From Dactylorhiza incarnata (Eukaryota > Streptophyta > Magnoliopsida > Asparagales > Orchidaceae): a DNA stretch of 64,000 nt. Of the stretch, positions 1-10,913 are shown in pieces; position 1 is the first letter of the stretch, and each line of letters opens with the position of its first letter. The stretch spans positions 1,860,001 to 1,924,000 of the forward strand of contig JAWHQI010000068.1 in assembly GCA_033032865.1 (NCBI GenBank), read 5' to 3'. Both the position numbers and the translations under genes were made by a program. Under the pieces are notes generated by a model that saw nothing but the letters and a program-made list of their open reading frames with translations, had not been told where the DNA came from and searched no databases.

Positions 1-640
1 CCTCTCGCCCCGCCCCAAGGCAAGGGGGGCAAGCTCCTCTCGCCCCCATCCACTCCAGGGGGGCAAGCTCCTCTCGCCCCCTGCGCCCCCCGCGCCCCCA
101 GCAGAATGGGGCGAGCTCCCCTTGCCCCGCCCCAAGGCAAGGGGGCGAGCTCCTCTCGCCCCCATCCCCTCCAGGGGGGAGAGCTCCTCTCGCCCCCCGC
201 GCCCCCAGCCGAAGGGGGGCGAGACCCCAAGGGGGGCGAGCTCCTCTCGCCCACCCCAAGGCAAGGGGGGCGAGCTCCTCTCGCCCCCATGCCCCCAGCA
301 GAAGGGCGAGACCAGCAGGGGAGCCGCCCCTAGCTGGGTCTCGCCCAGCCCCAGCAGAAGGGCGAGACCAGCAGGGGAGCCGCCCCTAGCTGGGTCTCGC
401 CCAGCCCCAGCAGAGGTGCGAGACCAGCAGGGGGGCCGCCCTTAGCTGGGTCTCGCCCAGCCCCAGCAGAGGGGCAAGGCCAGTAGGGGGGGCTCCACTA
501 GCTGGGTCTCGCCCAGCCCCAGCAGAGAGGCGAGACCAGCAGGTGGGTCGCCCCTAGCTGGGTCTCGCCCAGACCCAGCAGAGGGGCGAGACCAGCAGGG
601 GGCCGACCTCCGGGTCTCGCCCCACATGGTTAATGGGCTC
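1..640. repeat. CpG-rich tandem array of inverted words (TCTCGCCC / GGGCGAGA)
   Basis: Bases 1-300 repeat a unit around GCGAGCTCCTCTCGCCCC. Bases 296-640 repeat a unit of about 57 bases in which GGGCGAGACC and its reverse complement GGTCTCGCCC alternate, with CCCCAGCAGA between them. About six of the longer units are visible. The array ends about 165 bases before the TATA box at 806. Short open frames across it are only by-products of the GC-rich repeats. Confidence 0.85.
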
Positions 641-805
641 GCCGAGCCCCACGAGGTACCCCCTCTCGCCCAGTTCAGGGGGAGGGGTCGGTCTGCGTTT
701 AGCGCCTCAGAGTAGCTGGATTTGGCAATCCACAGCCAAATCTGAGGGTATTTTGGTAATTTGACAGGCCAGAGTTTGGTTATTTGCAGCCCAAATACAA
801 AATCC

Positions 806-813
806 TATAAATA
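806..813 (+). promoter_or_regulatory. TATA box of the left-edge LTR
   Basis: TATAAATA stands downstream of the repeat array and about 40 bases before a CT-rich leader, as expected of an LTR promoter. It is recognised by motif and position only. Confidence 0.55.
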
Positions 814-1942
814 GAACCAAGGGGGCACCATTTGGAGGGGATCATTCTAGGCTATCTCTCTCTCTCTCCCCCTCCTCAAGTCTCTCTAGGAGGTGAGGAG
901 AGCCTCCAGTGGTGCCCAAGCTTAATAGTGGCTTGGGAGGGGAAGTTCCTAAGGGGCTTCCGGGTATGTGGCGGGACCTCCCAACTAAGCCCTTGGTCCA
1001 GTCCATAGTTCCTCAACCTTCAACCTAGATCTCTCCCTTGGGGGGAGTAAGGGTTGGTCGCCCCTCAACTTGCTGAGGGCCCCGAACTCCACAGAGACCA
1101 AGAAATCGGTTTCAACAATCAAGCCAGTTCAACCGATGCTAACTAGCATCACAGGGTCCCCAACAACCGGGCTCCCAACATATCACCATAAGATATAATC
1201 ATTTCTTATAACCTGCTTCAAGCCATCAATTCTACCCATACTGAGTTATCATAACTCTTGTGCAGTGGCGTGCGCAAAACATGGAAATTACTTTACCCGA
1301 TCCTACAGGACTACTTGTGGTCACGATGTCATATTCATATTCGACTAATTTAGTAAGCTTGCACATATCACCAATAATCAACCCTCCTGCACCGATCACA
1401 ACGTGCTTTAACATGATCAAGGTATCAACCTTATTGAAGGGTTATCACTAAGCTAAACCATCCAATAGATTTCCACGTGATATGAACATTAATTTGTACA
1501 TATGCTATTACGATTCCACATAAAATAACAATTGATGATTGATCTAAGGAGACATCTCGATAGAATAAATTTGGAATTATACTTACAGGCCCACACTAGC
1601 GTGTACATGATTCATACAACATCTCGGCCCAATCAGCCTTCACATTTGACATTTATATCTCCTTCGAGTTATCAAATGAAACGATAATATCTCCATTACT
1701 ACTTATCCAAGATTATGAAATCCAACAAGAGTGTACATATTGTTATCGCAAGCCTAATCATCCGATATACTATCAATCGGTGGGAGCATTTAATTAAACT
1801 AGTCCCTTGAATTCTTCATTCCATTGTGCATCGAAATTCCCCATATCAAGATCATAAACTTCATCTGAACCTCACCCAATTGACATGGGATTCCAGGAAC
1901 TCCTATCACACCAAGGAGGAGAACGCAAAAGTTCTCTATTTG

Positions 1943-2315
1943 CTAGCGCCGGTGGTAGCACTACAGCCAGGCGCTAGCGATCTAGTCGACGCACCTTCCC
2001 GTCGACATTGGATGTCGACGGGCAGTTATGCCTTCCAGTCGACCCATTGACTTGCTAGCGCCGGCGGTAGGGCTACCGCCGGGCACTAGCTATTTCTGTC
2101 GCACCTCTTTCCCGTCGATCTTAAGGGTCGACGGGAAGTTATCCTTTCCCGTCGTCCCATAGACTCGCTAGCGCCAGCGGTAGGGCTACCGCCGGGTGCT
2201 AGCTATTTATATCAATCCTCCTTCCCGTCGATCTAAAGTGTCGACGGGAAGTTAACCCTTCTCGTAGGCCCATCGACACGCTAGAGCCGACGGTAGCGCT
2301 ACCACCAGGGGCTAG
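1943..2315. repeat. Array of GCTAGCGCCGGCGGTAG and GTCGACGGGAAG words
   Basis: Four blocks alternate two words. GCTAGCGCCGGCGGTAG faces its near-inverse CTACCGCCGGGCGCTAGC at 1943-1980, 2053-2090, 2165-2203 and 2279-2316. Between them GTCGACGGGAAGTTA faces an inverted partner such as TTCCCGTCGA. The spacing is about 112 bases. The first word is essentially the one in the unrelated copia-2 LTR at 47471-47733. Confidence 0.85.
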
Positions 2316-3172
2316 CTAATAGGGAGCTGGTCCTTTGCCATTTCATTTCCAAACATCTTCCATGGATGTCCAGCTCCAAATCACATACCAATCCTCTTTT
2401 ACTCCAATCGATGGACCTTTATCTCTATTCAGGTGTATACAATCAATATGTTTTAAGTCAACAATTGCTACCCTAATTATGATTTAGCCCCTTTTGACCT
2501 AACTATTCATCATCTTCCCCAATAATGAAATTAGGGTTTCCATCTTCTCTCCTCCAATACTCCCTCATATGACCATGGATTTTCACGAAATCAAATCCTA
2601 TCTCTTCCTTTTGGAGAGAAGAAATGATTGAAGGAGCTTTCGCGGCAATCGGTGCCCTAAGATGGAAGCTCTAGTTTGGTCTTTTCCTAAGAATCTCAAT
2701 TAGCTCACAAGACAAGCTCTTTTGAGCTCAACACCTCTCCTACTTTCTTCTACGATCTAGCACCAAGGGAGAGGGTTTAGAAGTCACCATATTTTTTTGG
2801 CCATGGTTGGAGCTAATCTTCATGGCAGCATTGTGATGGTCGGCCAAGCTCCAATCTTTTTGCAACCTTGCTCTTTCAAGAACCCTAAATTAACCACCCT
2901 TAAGGTATAAGGAAGAAGATGAAGAAAAGGAAGAGGAACAGATGAAGAGGATGAAGAAGAAGGTGAATAGTCCTCTAATCAAAGTATTTTAGCCCCTTTG
3001 GCTATGAGAGAAGAGAGAGAGAGAGAGAAATTACATTAATAAGCATTTAATGAAATCTCCAAGTTCCAAGACTTGTGCCAGCCATTTAATGGCCTCTAAT
3101 TCCACGATTGACTTGGTTTTAGGCAACCTAGGCCACTCACCAAGTAAAATGTCACGGGTATTGACTCGGTCT

Positions 3173-3212
3173 CTACCGCCAGCGCTAGCTAAAGCTACCG
3201 CCAGCGTTAGCT
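3173..3212. repeat. Outlying copy of the GCTAGCG word
   Basis: ACCGCCAGCGCTAGC and ACCGCCAGCGTTAGC occur as a pair, 180 bases inside the start of the minus-strand chromovirus LTR. They are the same word as in the main array at 1943-2315. Confidence 0.7.
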
Positions 3213-3389
3213 CCTTGCTACCAATTCCTTGACCATTTGCTTCCGAGATCCAAAGGGTGAGGGTTACACCCACCCTAGAGGTCAGGGCACATCCATGGCA
3301 ACACTGCGATCTCAAGACTCCTACCTAACCCAAGCATCACCAAGTGATTCATGTCACTCGAGGGGTCTAGTACCAATTGGGATGTTACA

Positions 3390-4490
3390 ATCGGCATAGT
3401 GGATAATGATTCTTTCTTAATCTCTAATGTTTGATTTGTACATGGCTTCAAAAATAATTTAATCTCAATTAGTTAATTATGTGATAAAGGTTTAAATGTA
3501 TTATTTGAATCATCTACAAATCCATGTAAAATCATAAATAGTGAAACAACTGATGTCATACTCGCCGCACCTAGAATGTATACTGTTTAAATGATTGTCT
3601 TTAATGATCTTTCACAATCGTCTTTAAAATGCTTTATTTCTAAAAATGACGAATTAGAACTTTCGCATTGGCGTCTAGGTCACTCTAGCACCAAGCTTAT
3701 TTTTAAAATATCAAAATATAAATTAATTAAGGGTTTACCTATGCTTAATGGTAATTTGTCTTCTCTTTGTACGCCTTGTCAAAAAGGAAAGTTAAAAAAA
3801 AATCATTTAAAAGCAAAAATGTAATTTCTACTACTAGACTTCTTCAAATACTTCATATGGATTTATTTGGACGGGTTAGCACTTCTAGTCTATGAGGTAG
3901 AAAATATACTTTTGTAATAAATGATTCTAGATTTTGTTAGTCTTTATTTCTATCTTCTAAATCCGAAGCATTTCTTGAATTTACTAGACTATACATTCGT
4001 ATTCAAAACGATCTTGATTTAAAAATTAAATGCAAATGCTCGGATCATGGAGGAGAATTTGAAAATAATAAGTTTTCTTCTTTTTGTAATGATTTAGGAA
4101 TTATACCATAATTTTCCGCTCTACGCACCCCACAACAAAATGGTGTAGTGGAGAGGAAAAATATAACCCTTCAAGAGATAGCACGCACTATGCTTTGTGA
4201 ATATGGGTTGCCTAAATCATTTTTGTCTAAAGCTGTTAATACATCATGTCATAATATTAATCGTGTCATGCTTCGTCCTATTTTAAACTTAACACGTTAT
4301 GAGGTTTATTTTAAAAAGAAACTTAATGTATTGTATTTTCATATTTTTGGTTTCAAATGTTTTATATTAAACACTAGAGATGCATTAGGAAAATTTGATG
4401 AAAAAAGTGATGAGGGAATTTTCATTGGGTACTCTTCAACTAGTAAAGCTGATAGAATTTATAATAAAAGAACTAAAATAGTTTAAGAGT
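3390..4490 (+). pseudogene. Copia-1 protease tail and integrase (decayed)
   Basis: The first 200 bases match the stretch of copia-2 between protease and integrase (the LISISQLCDKG region) but carry stops. From 3591 the HHCC zinc-binding domain is readable, with LSHWRLGHSST and CTPCQKGK. The catalytic core follows: Asp in HMDLFG near 3855, Asp in SDHGGEF near 4040, and Glu in QQNGVVERKN near 4140-4160. At least three in-frame stops interrupt the core. The end, [15 protein letters not shown] near 4420-4450, is the usual C-terminal motif of copia integrase. It cannot make an intact protein. Confidence 0.8.
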
Positions 4491-4649
4491 CTCTTCATGT
4501 AATATTTGGTGAGCTTGTTCCTTGTGTAGATACTAATCATACATGAAATGAAGATGAACCCCTTTCCCCTTTGAATAATGAGGATGATGAATCGCTTGGA
4601 GACAAAGAAGAGGAGAAAGAAGAAGAACAAGTGGAATATGTTCCTCCAA

Positions 4650-5700
4650 GTGTGTTACAATTTTCAAAGGATCATCCAAGGTAGCTTGTCATAGGAGAAC
4701 CGTAAAAAGTGGTAAGTACTCATTCTTCTTTACATGAGACTTTTTCAAACCTTTGTTTTGTATCTGAAATAGAACCAAAAAACATTTCAACCTCTTTAAA
4801 TGATGAATTTTGGTTTTTATCTATGAACGATGAATTGAATTAATTTGAACGTAATAAGATTTGGAAATTAGTAGAGAGACCATCTAATCATCCGGTTATA
4901 GGTGTCAAATGAATTTTTATAAATAAATTAGATGGTGACATTAGGATTACAAGGAATAAAGCTAGACTAGTTGCACAAGTTTATTCACAAATTGAAGGGG
5001 TTTATTTGATGAAACTTTTCCACTTGTTGCTCTCCTTGAATCAATTAGAATATTTCTTGCATTTGCATGTTTTAAGAGATTTAAATTATTTCAAAAGGAT
5101 GTTAAAAATGCATTTTAGAACGGGATTCTAAAATAAGAAGTTTATGTAAAACAACCCCCATGTTTTGTGATTGAAAATATTCCTAATCCTGTGTATAAGT
5201 TAGAGAAAACGCTTTATAGATTTAAGCAAGCGCCACGTGCTTGGTATGATAGATTGACATTATTTTTAATAAAGCACGGTTATAAAATGGGAAGAGCCGA
5301 TAATACATTATTCATTAAACATGTAGATAATGATTTGATTATATTGCAAATTTATGTTGATGATATTATTTTTGGAGCCACTAATGAAGAGTTATGTAAT
5401 GAAGTAGTTTTAGTGATGAAAAATGAGTTTGAAATGAGCTTGGTATGAGAACTCACTTATTTTTTAGGATTTCAAATCTCACAAAAACAAGATGTTATTT
5501 TTATTTGTCAAACTAAATATGTTCATGATATTCTTAAATGATTTGGATTTGAAAACCTAAAATAAGCTAATACACCAATGAGTGCATCTCTAAAGTTAGG
5601 AAAAGATGAAACCGGTATTTCTATTGATCAGACATTATATAGAGGAATGATAGGATCATTGTTATATTTGAGCGCATCTAGATCCGATATTATGTTTTCT
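4650..5700 (+). pseudogene. Copia-1 reverse transcriptase (decayed)
   Basis: The N-terminal RT region near 4880-5000 reads HPVIGVK, a stop, then KLDGD and [10 protein letters not shown] frameshift scrambles 5000-5150. From 5167 the frame is clear again: [11 protein letters not shown], then the catalytic YVDDIIFG at about 5354-5377, intact, then NEFEMSLV ending in a stop at 5446. Further stops lie near 5540 and 5563 before SASRSDIMF. The lesions mean no active enzyme. Confidence 0.8.
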
Positions 5701-5702
5701 GT

Positions 5703-6299
5703 TTGTTATGTGCTAGATTTCAAGCTAACCCAAAAGAATCACATTTAAAAGCGGTTAAACATATATTTAGATATCTAATCGGAACGTCCAGGTTAGGCTT
5801 ATGGTATCCTCATAATGATTATTTTATTTTACACGGTTTTTCTGATTCCGACTATGCGGGATGTTCATTTGTTCGTAAGAGAACTAATGGCATGTGTCAT
5901 TTTATAGGCCCTTCACTTGCATCATGGTCGAGTAGGAAACAGAATTTGGTTGCCCTCTCCACCACCGAGGCCAAATATATCGCACTAGGTAGTTGTTTTG
6001 AGCAAGCATTACGGATGACCCAAATGTTAGAGGACTTTGGTGTTTATCTAAATAACATAGAATTAATATGTGGCAACATGAGCACAAACGATCTTACAAA
6101 CATTCCCGTACATCATTTTAGATCTAAATATATTGATGTTCGACATCATTTTATAATGGATCATATCAAGAAGGAACATGTTAAAATTAGCTTTATTGGG
6201 ATTGATTCTCAACTTACAGATATTTCTACCAAACCTCTACCTGATGCACATTTTAACATGCTTAGGTTAGAATTTTGTGTCTTAGAAAAATCTCATTAA
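5703..6299 (+). pseudogene. Copia-1 RNase H domain and pol C-terminus
   Basis: This 198-residue open stretch is the best preserved part of copia-1. It holds the RNase H hallmarks SDSDYAGCSF (first Asp), WSSRKQNLVALSTTEAKY (Glu/Ser region) and, towards the end, DVRHHFIMDHI and DISTKPLPDAHFNML, which are standard pol-terminal motifs in SIRE-like copia elements. One Lys/Arg-Ser-Thr stretch after the first Asp is altered (VRKRTNGM). It is separated from RT by a frameshift near 5702. The stop at 6297-6299 is the natural end of pol. Confidence 0.8.
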
Positions 6300-8022
6300 A
6301 CCCTATAAAATGCTATCAAAATTATATTTATTTTTTTATTTATGATTTGCATTATTTAAAAAAAAAATCCAAAAATCAATAAAAAACACTATTAAAACCA
6401 CCAAAAACATATTAACACTTCAAATCAACTCTATAATCTATGATACTTCAATAGTAAGGTCTCTTTATGATATAAATGAATGATTAAAAATATTTTTCAA
6501 AAACTCAAGATTTGTTGTTCTGTTTTGACGTTAAGAAGCTAACGCCTAGCATTAGCCCCTTTGATCCATTTTTTTTTTGAAAAAATTCTAGAATTATTTT
6601 AATGCAGTGTTTAATTTTTATTTCTCTACTTTTAAAGGGTTATATTTTTATTTTTATTGTATTTCCTTTAAAAAAAGTGATGAACCAATCAAAAATTATG
6701 CTTCAATGCTTACAATCAAGGATGATTATATTTATTGCTTAAAGATTATTTACAATGTTTGATTTTAACCTTCTAGTTTCTTAAAAACATTGTTTTGTTT
6801 TTGTCATGACTTGAATATTATCTTAAAAATGTGCAATGAACTTGGTTGTAGAATACTTGTGCAAAATTGTTTTCACATGCCTCTAAGTATGTGTAAAGTT
6901 TTATCTTTGATAATGATTTTCTCACTTAAACCTTTTTGTTAATCTACATGTGTTTTTAAATCTTATTCTTGCATGATTGTGTGGTATAAGAACTTATCAT
7001 ATTGAATTTAATAAATACTTTACCTACACAACATTGAATTCCTTCATGAAATTCTTTGTTTTTTCATGCACTTGTGATTAGAGAAATATTGTATTTAGAA
7101 TAAAAATTTATATGTTTGCAAAAACAAGTGAATTTGGAGTCCTTGATCACAAAAAATCAACATCAAATAAAAATATATATGACAAGAAAAACACCACCAC
7201 AAATTGTAATCTGTCTTATGTAAACAAAATTTTGACCACTTCTCATAAAAAAATAAAACAAATTCTTTATGTGCGTTAAATTTTTTGAAAGTAAAGTTGT
7301 TTATGTTTAGTTCAAATTATGTTCTTAATTTACATACTTTCACATGGTTTGATTTATACACTTGTATACATTATCAAAACACCTTTATTGAACACATCAT
7401 TATAATTTATAACACTTCCATTCATGAGAATTGGACATAAAGCTTATCTACACTATTCTCTACAATCATGAGTAAATACACTAGATAGAAAAGCTTGATC
7501 TTTACAATGTTTATGATTACTTGAAATGCAAATTAATTTACATTGTAAAGCATATCTATTCTTGATATTTGTGATCTTGCTTGCTAATTTTCTATACCAA
7601 TTTCAAATGCACTTGCAACTTTTGTATCTAAATTCACACATCTACTTATTTGAACTAACAATTGGTATCTAAATTATTATATTTTGTACCTACAAAATCT
7701 TAAAGATGTATAAAATTACTTTCACTGTGTTCACTAATTTTAAAAAAGTTGTTATTATCTCTACATAGTGCATAATATTTCATATTGCTACTACTCTAAC
7801 CCACCTGTTTTTTATTATAACAAAAGGAGGAGAATAAAATGAAGAAATAAATTGAAAGAAATCTATTATTTAGGGGAGTAAAATATAAAATGCATTCATG
7901 TAGGGGGAGTATCCATATATGGGGAGTATGCATGTTTATCATGCTTATCATATACTATAAACACTACTCTAATAAACATTTATTTCTTATTAGTGGATTT
8001 GTTATTATCAAAAGAGCGAGAT
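6300..8022 (+). other. Copia-1 AT-rich tail between pol and 3' LTR
   Basis: The 1.7 kb is AT-rich, with no credible coding region on either strand. It matches in position and style the 2.3-kb tail of copia-2 (53420-55689), including scattered GGGGGAGT purine blocks and the final TGGATTTGTTATTATCAAAA before the LTR. One CpG-bearing word, GCTAACGCCTAGCATTAG, lies at 6538-6555 and resembles the words of its own LTR. The purine-rich CAAAAGAGCGAGA at 8010-8021 is the polypurine tract used to prime plus-strand DNA. Confidence 0.65.
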
Positions 8023-8885
8023 TGTTGGAGCTTGTGTTCCACATCTCTCTTAGTTTATGAAAACAAATCACATAATATATTTGATCTTGCTTGTGTTTAT
8101 AGTGTGCGGGTACGATAGGTACATATCCCTATGAATTGGATGTTGTTTTGTGACGATTCTATGAAAGGACAGCTAACGCCCTGCATTAAATTATTGTCGA
8201 GATGGGATGACGTCGAGAAGGGAATGACATGGAGAAGAAATAGCATCGAGAAGCCAGAGACAATGCTAACGTTGGATCTAATGCACACATTGAGTCCACG
8301 ATATACCATGATCTCGACAGTTGAACAATCTCAGCCACGATCGTACATGATCACTAACGCTAGCGTTAAGTTCATAACTCCAGGCATTAGCTCCCGTGCC
8401 TATTTAAAGAGCAAATTACATTATTCAAATGTGCTGATCTCAAACCTTCATTCCAAACTTCTAAGAGATCACTTCAACCCCGAATTTAGAGAGCTCTCCT
8501 AACACCACCATTGAGGAACAAGAGTGAGATGGAGATTTCCAACGATCAAATTTGAAGAAGGACGCTTGCTTCAACTACGACGATGCTCATTGCGTGTCTT
8601 CAACATCTCCTTTAGGTCTCTTCAATATAACGAGTCTTAATTTTTGAATTTACTTTATCTTTTAATTATTTTCTTGTAACGATAGTGAATTCGCCATCTT
8701 GTTTATGGCGACTATGCCCGGTTTGATTTATGGGGAAATTCACCGCCTTGTGCATGGAGACTATATATAATGTAAATCTAGGGGTGTCTAGAGGCCTTAT
8801 CTGGGGATAGATAGGCTATAGCCAATCGGTCCTTGGGAGAAGTACTGGCAAAGCAACAACAAGAGATTTTTACCTTGTCGTCATT
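8023..8885 (+). repeat. Copia-1 3' LTR, truncated
   Basis: It starts TGTTGGAGCTTGTGTTCC after the polypurine tract. The following TGATCTTGCTTGTGT part aligns with the LTRs of copia-2 and copia-3. A TATTTAAA box lies at 8401-8408. Upstream (8165-8395) are words GCTAACGCCCTGCATTA, GCTAACG and CTAACGCTAGCGTTAA, plus GTCGAGATGGGA and GTCGAGAAG. The R region stops at 8885, where the chromovirus was inserted; by comparison with copia-2, about 200 bases are missing. Confidence 0.75.
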
Positions 8886-10478
8886 TGTAACGCCCCTAAA
8901 TTTTTAGGAATTATTTTATCCTTCTTTGACGTCATTTTTGACGTAAGGGTGTTACGTTAGTGCGGAGTTAGCAGTGCGTCATCATTTGCGCGTTTCTGCA
9001 TTCATTCGGTCAAGTCGACCAAATTTTGGAGTATGCCCGAGTTGTAAGATTTTACGTTAGAAAATTAAATTAATTAATTTTAGAAAGGCTCGTCGAAGTC
9101 TCGTTGTGATCCGAGAGATATTGGAGCCCCGGTGTTTTTCCAAAGGTTTTTTTAATTATCGTCACCGTAAACTTCAAAAATTTGTATCTTTAGTTTGGCT
9201 CGTCGAATTTTGTTTTCGACATCTCTGTTGGATTCGTAGCGACGAACTTTGTCTCCAGTGCGATTTTCGTTGGAATCGGCGACCGTTGCTTCGACCTTTC
9301 TTTCCTTATTATTATTATTAGTATTTTTATTATTACTTTATGATCAGTTGTCAACCATTAACTAGGCATTATATATATATATATATATTATAGTTCTTCT
9401 CCATCTTCTTCCTCCCTGATTACTGAGCCAGAGGTTTTGAGAGAGAGAAAGAGGGAGAGTGCGAGCTTCCGACCGCCGCCGCCGAAGCTGTGGTGCACGA
9501 AATCTTCGTCGGAGCATAGATTTGGAAAGCCCTCGCCGTGCACTTCGTGTGCGTGGTAAGTTTTGTCCATATCGTAGGTTTTTGGCGCTAGGGTTAGCGG
9601 CCCTAACCCTCTTTTTGTCCAAATCATAATTGATTCTTCGTGCATAGGCCGTGTTTGAGCCGATCCTTGGCGTGGAGGGCTTGAGAGGCCGTATTTCGGT
9701 GGTTCGAGATATCCGCAAGTGGTGGTTTGTTTTCTGCTTCCTTTGTCATGTTTCTCCAATTTACTTCTCTTAACTTATTTTGGTATCTTGGTAATGAATG
9801 TTAATTGGGTTACTTACACTAATTAAAGTGTTGGGGTTGAGGTTTGTGCTGGTAGTCCAGGGCTGGGCTTGATAGAAGTATGTTGGATTGGGTTAGAAAA
9901 TGAAAAAGAGAAAATTGTGTGCTATGTCAAAATTGACTGGACATCACGTCGATCGATGGGACCTCACGTCGATTGATGGGACCTCCCATCGATCAGTGAG
10001 ACCATCCCGTCGATCTTTGGTCTTAACTGGGGAAAATTCTTTCATCTGTTTTTCTAAGTAAGAATCTACGGGTCTTTCCGGTCGATCGACGGAACCTCCC
10101 GCCTATCGATGGGACCTCCAACCGATCGACGGGAACTCCTGCCGATTTTTACCTTTTCCTTTGTTTGAGCATTTTCCTTGTCTTGTTTCTCTTCTCCTCT
10201 AATGCAAGTGCAATTTTGTATGTGGTCTTTTTTGGTTGTTCTGATAGATTCATTCAGAAAAGTTATTTTCTTTGTATTCTCAGAAATCAAGTTTCTTCCT
10301 GTGTATTTTGATTCCTGTTTATACCATTGACCTGTTCAAAACTTCTCTCTGTGTACTTCCAGAAATATCTCTCTTTCTTACTTGAATTTATTAGCCTTTC
10401 TGTCCAAGATTTCTGTCCAGAACTACAAGGTTTTCTGTGTAATCTGCCATTATTTTCTGAGTATTTAAACCCTTACAG
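8886..10478 (+). mobile_element. Chromovirus LTR, first of three pieces
   Basis: It opens TGTAACGCCCCTAAATTT, a start typical of Tekay/Del-type chromovirus LTRs, exactly where copia-1's LTR breaks off. The LTR continues at 15750-17595 and 40881-41517 after two insertions and ends CTGACA followed by a primer-binding site. The summed length is about 4.1 kb, long but within the range of this group. An AT dinucleotide run lies at 9369-9389. The pair of open frames on the minus strand at 9362-9759 has no recognisable domain. The other end of this element is outside the window. Confidence 0.65.
9948..10145. repeat. Array of CGTCGATCGATGGGACC words
   Basis: About eight copies of a word around TCGATCGATGGGACCTCC occur, with variants in CCGTCGATC and CCGATCGACGGGA. 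They are spaced about 20-25 bases apart with a gap near 10020-10070. Each core (CGATCG or ATCGAT) is palindromic. A second block of the same words is at 16360-16555 in the same LTR. Confidence 0.8.
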
Positions 10479-10664
10479 TGATGCAGGATGTCGGGGCCCC
10501 GACCACATCCCTAGGCATCACACCAGCTAGTGGACCACGGCCAAGCACGTCTGCTAGAAGGACTATAGTCCAGGAACCCCAAAGCATCTCCGTGCCTATT
10601 CTCAGCGCGGTGGGTTGTTGAGGTTGGGGCTCGATCCCCATACATCCTTGATAAAAACCTCTCG
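10479..10664 (-). repeat. Unit A, inverted copy lacking the tRNA-like head
   Basis: Read on the minus strand, A matches unit B from GAGAGGTTTTTATCAAGG through the GGGGATCGAGCCCC box to CCTGCATCA, with scattered substitutions. It stops just short of the GTCAGTTG head. With B it can form a stem of about 185 pairs with almost no loop. Confidence 0.75.
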
Positions 10665-10878
10665 CGCAGGTCAGTTGATGATAAGGCCTGTTAGGAGAGG
10701 TTCTTATCAAGGAGGTTGGGGATCGAGCCCCAGCCGCAACAACCCACCGCACTGAGAACAGGCGCTGAGACGGGTTGGGGTGCCTGGACTGCAGTCCTTC
10801 TGGCAGGCGTGCTTGGCCGTGGTCTGCTAGTTGGTGTGATGTCACGGGGTACGGTCGGGGCCCCGACGTCCTGCATCA
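10665..10878 (+). repeat. Unit B, tRNA-derived SINE-like repeat
   Basis: The head GGTCAGTTGATGATAAGG resembles a Pol III A box with its flanks. About 50 bases on, GGATCGAGCCC at 10720-10730 resembles the B box GGTTCGANTCC with two differences. The unit ends CCTGCATCAAAAA, a short A tail. Pol III boxes plus a tail fit a tRNA-derived SINE; which tRNA it came from I cannot say. Confidence 0.45.
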
Positions 10879-10913
10879 AAAAGTGCAGGTCAGTTGGTGA
10901 TAAGTCCTGTTAG

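Larger units (their letters stand above)
1..1180 (+). mobile_element. 3' portion of an LTR, left-edge family (partial)
   Basis: The block runs from the window edge to a CA terminus in CGGGCTCCCAACA at 1180. It contains a TATA box at 806-813 followed by a pyrimidine-rich leader (TCTCTCTCTC near 855), the usual order of U3, R and U5 in a plant LTR. The U3 part is a GC-rich repeat array (1-640). No primer-binding site follows 1180, so this is more likely a solo LTR or a 3' LTR than a 5' LTR. The start lies outside the window, so no target duplication can be tested. Assignment to gypsy or copia is not possible. Confidence 0.5.
1181..3389 (-). mobile_element. Chromovirus-like (Ty3/gypsy) LTR, minus strand
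   Basis: On the minus strand the sequence starts TGTAACATCCCAATTGG at 3389. Plant Tekay/Del-type chromovirus LTRs commonly begin this way, and the chromovirus at 8886 begins with the related TGTAACGCCCC. The right flank at 3390 is the middle of a copia pol gene, so this looks like an insertion into copia-1. The left boundary is not seen: 1181-1900 is AT-rich, noncoding and unassigned, and could be LTR U5 or leader. No coding domain is present. A CT-rich run on the minus strand near 3010-3030 may mark the transcript start. Confidence 0.45.
3390..8885 (+). mobile_element. Copia-1: old, interrupted Ty1/copia element
   Basis: Pol remnants run in the order protease tail, integrase, reverse transcriptase and RNase H (3390-6299). 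They are followed by a 1.7-kb AT-rich tail, a purine tract and a 3' LTR from 8023. The 5' part is missing because the chromovirus LTR ends at 3389 inside the protease/integrase region. The 3' LTR is cut at 8885 by the next chromovirus. Protein similarity to copia-2 (48474-53419) is clear throughout, so both belong to one lineage, but copia-1 has many more stops and frameshifts and is older. Confidence 0.8.

Noticed and set aside
106..627. Open frames on both strands in the GC-rich left array
   Set aside because: They follow the repeat unit and have Pro/Ser/Arg composition with no domain; repeats without stops explain them.
1943..2315. Cloning-vector or adaptor contamination suggested by NheI, SalI, ClaI and PvuI sites in the word arrays
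   Set aside because: Sites recur with natural variation in many different LTRs on both strands and are embedded in retrotransposon sequence; no vector backbone is seen.
9362..9759. Two overlapping minus-strand frames of about 120 residues in the chromovirus LTR
   Set aside because: No domain, overlap in different frames, and location in LTR sequence; treated as chance.
10665..10740. A functional tRNA gene
   Set aside because: Only A- and B-box-like motifs are present; no cloverleaf with acceptor stem and anticodon arm could be drawn.
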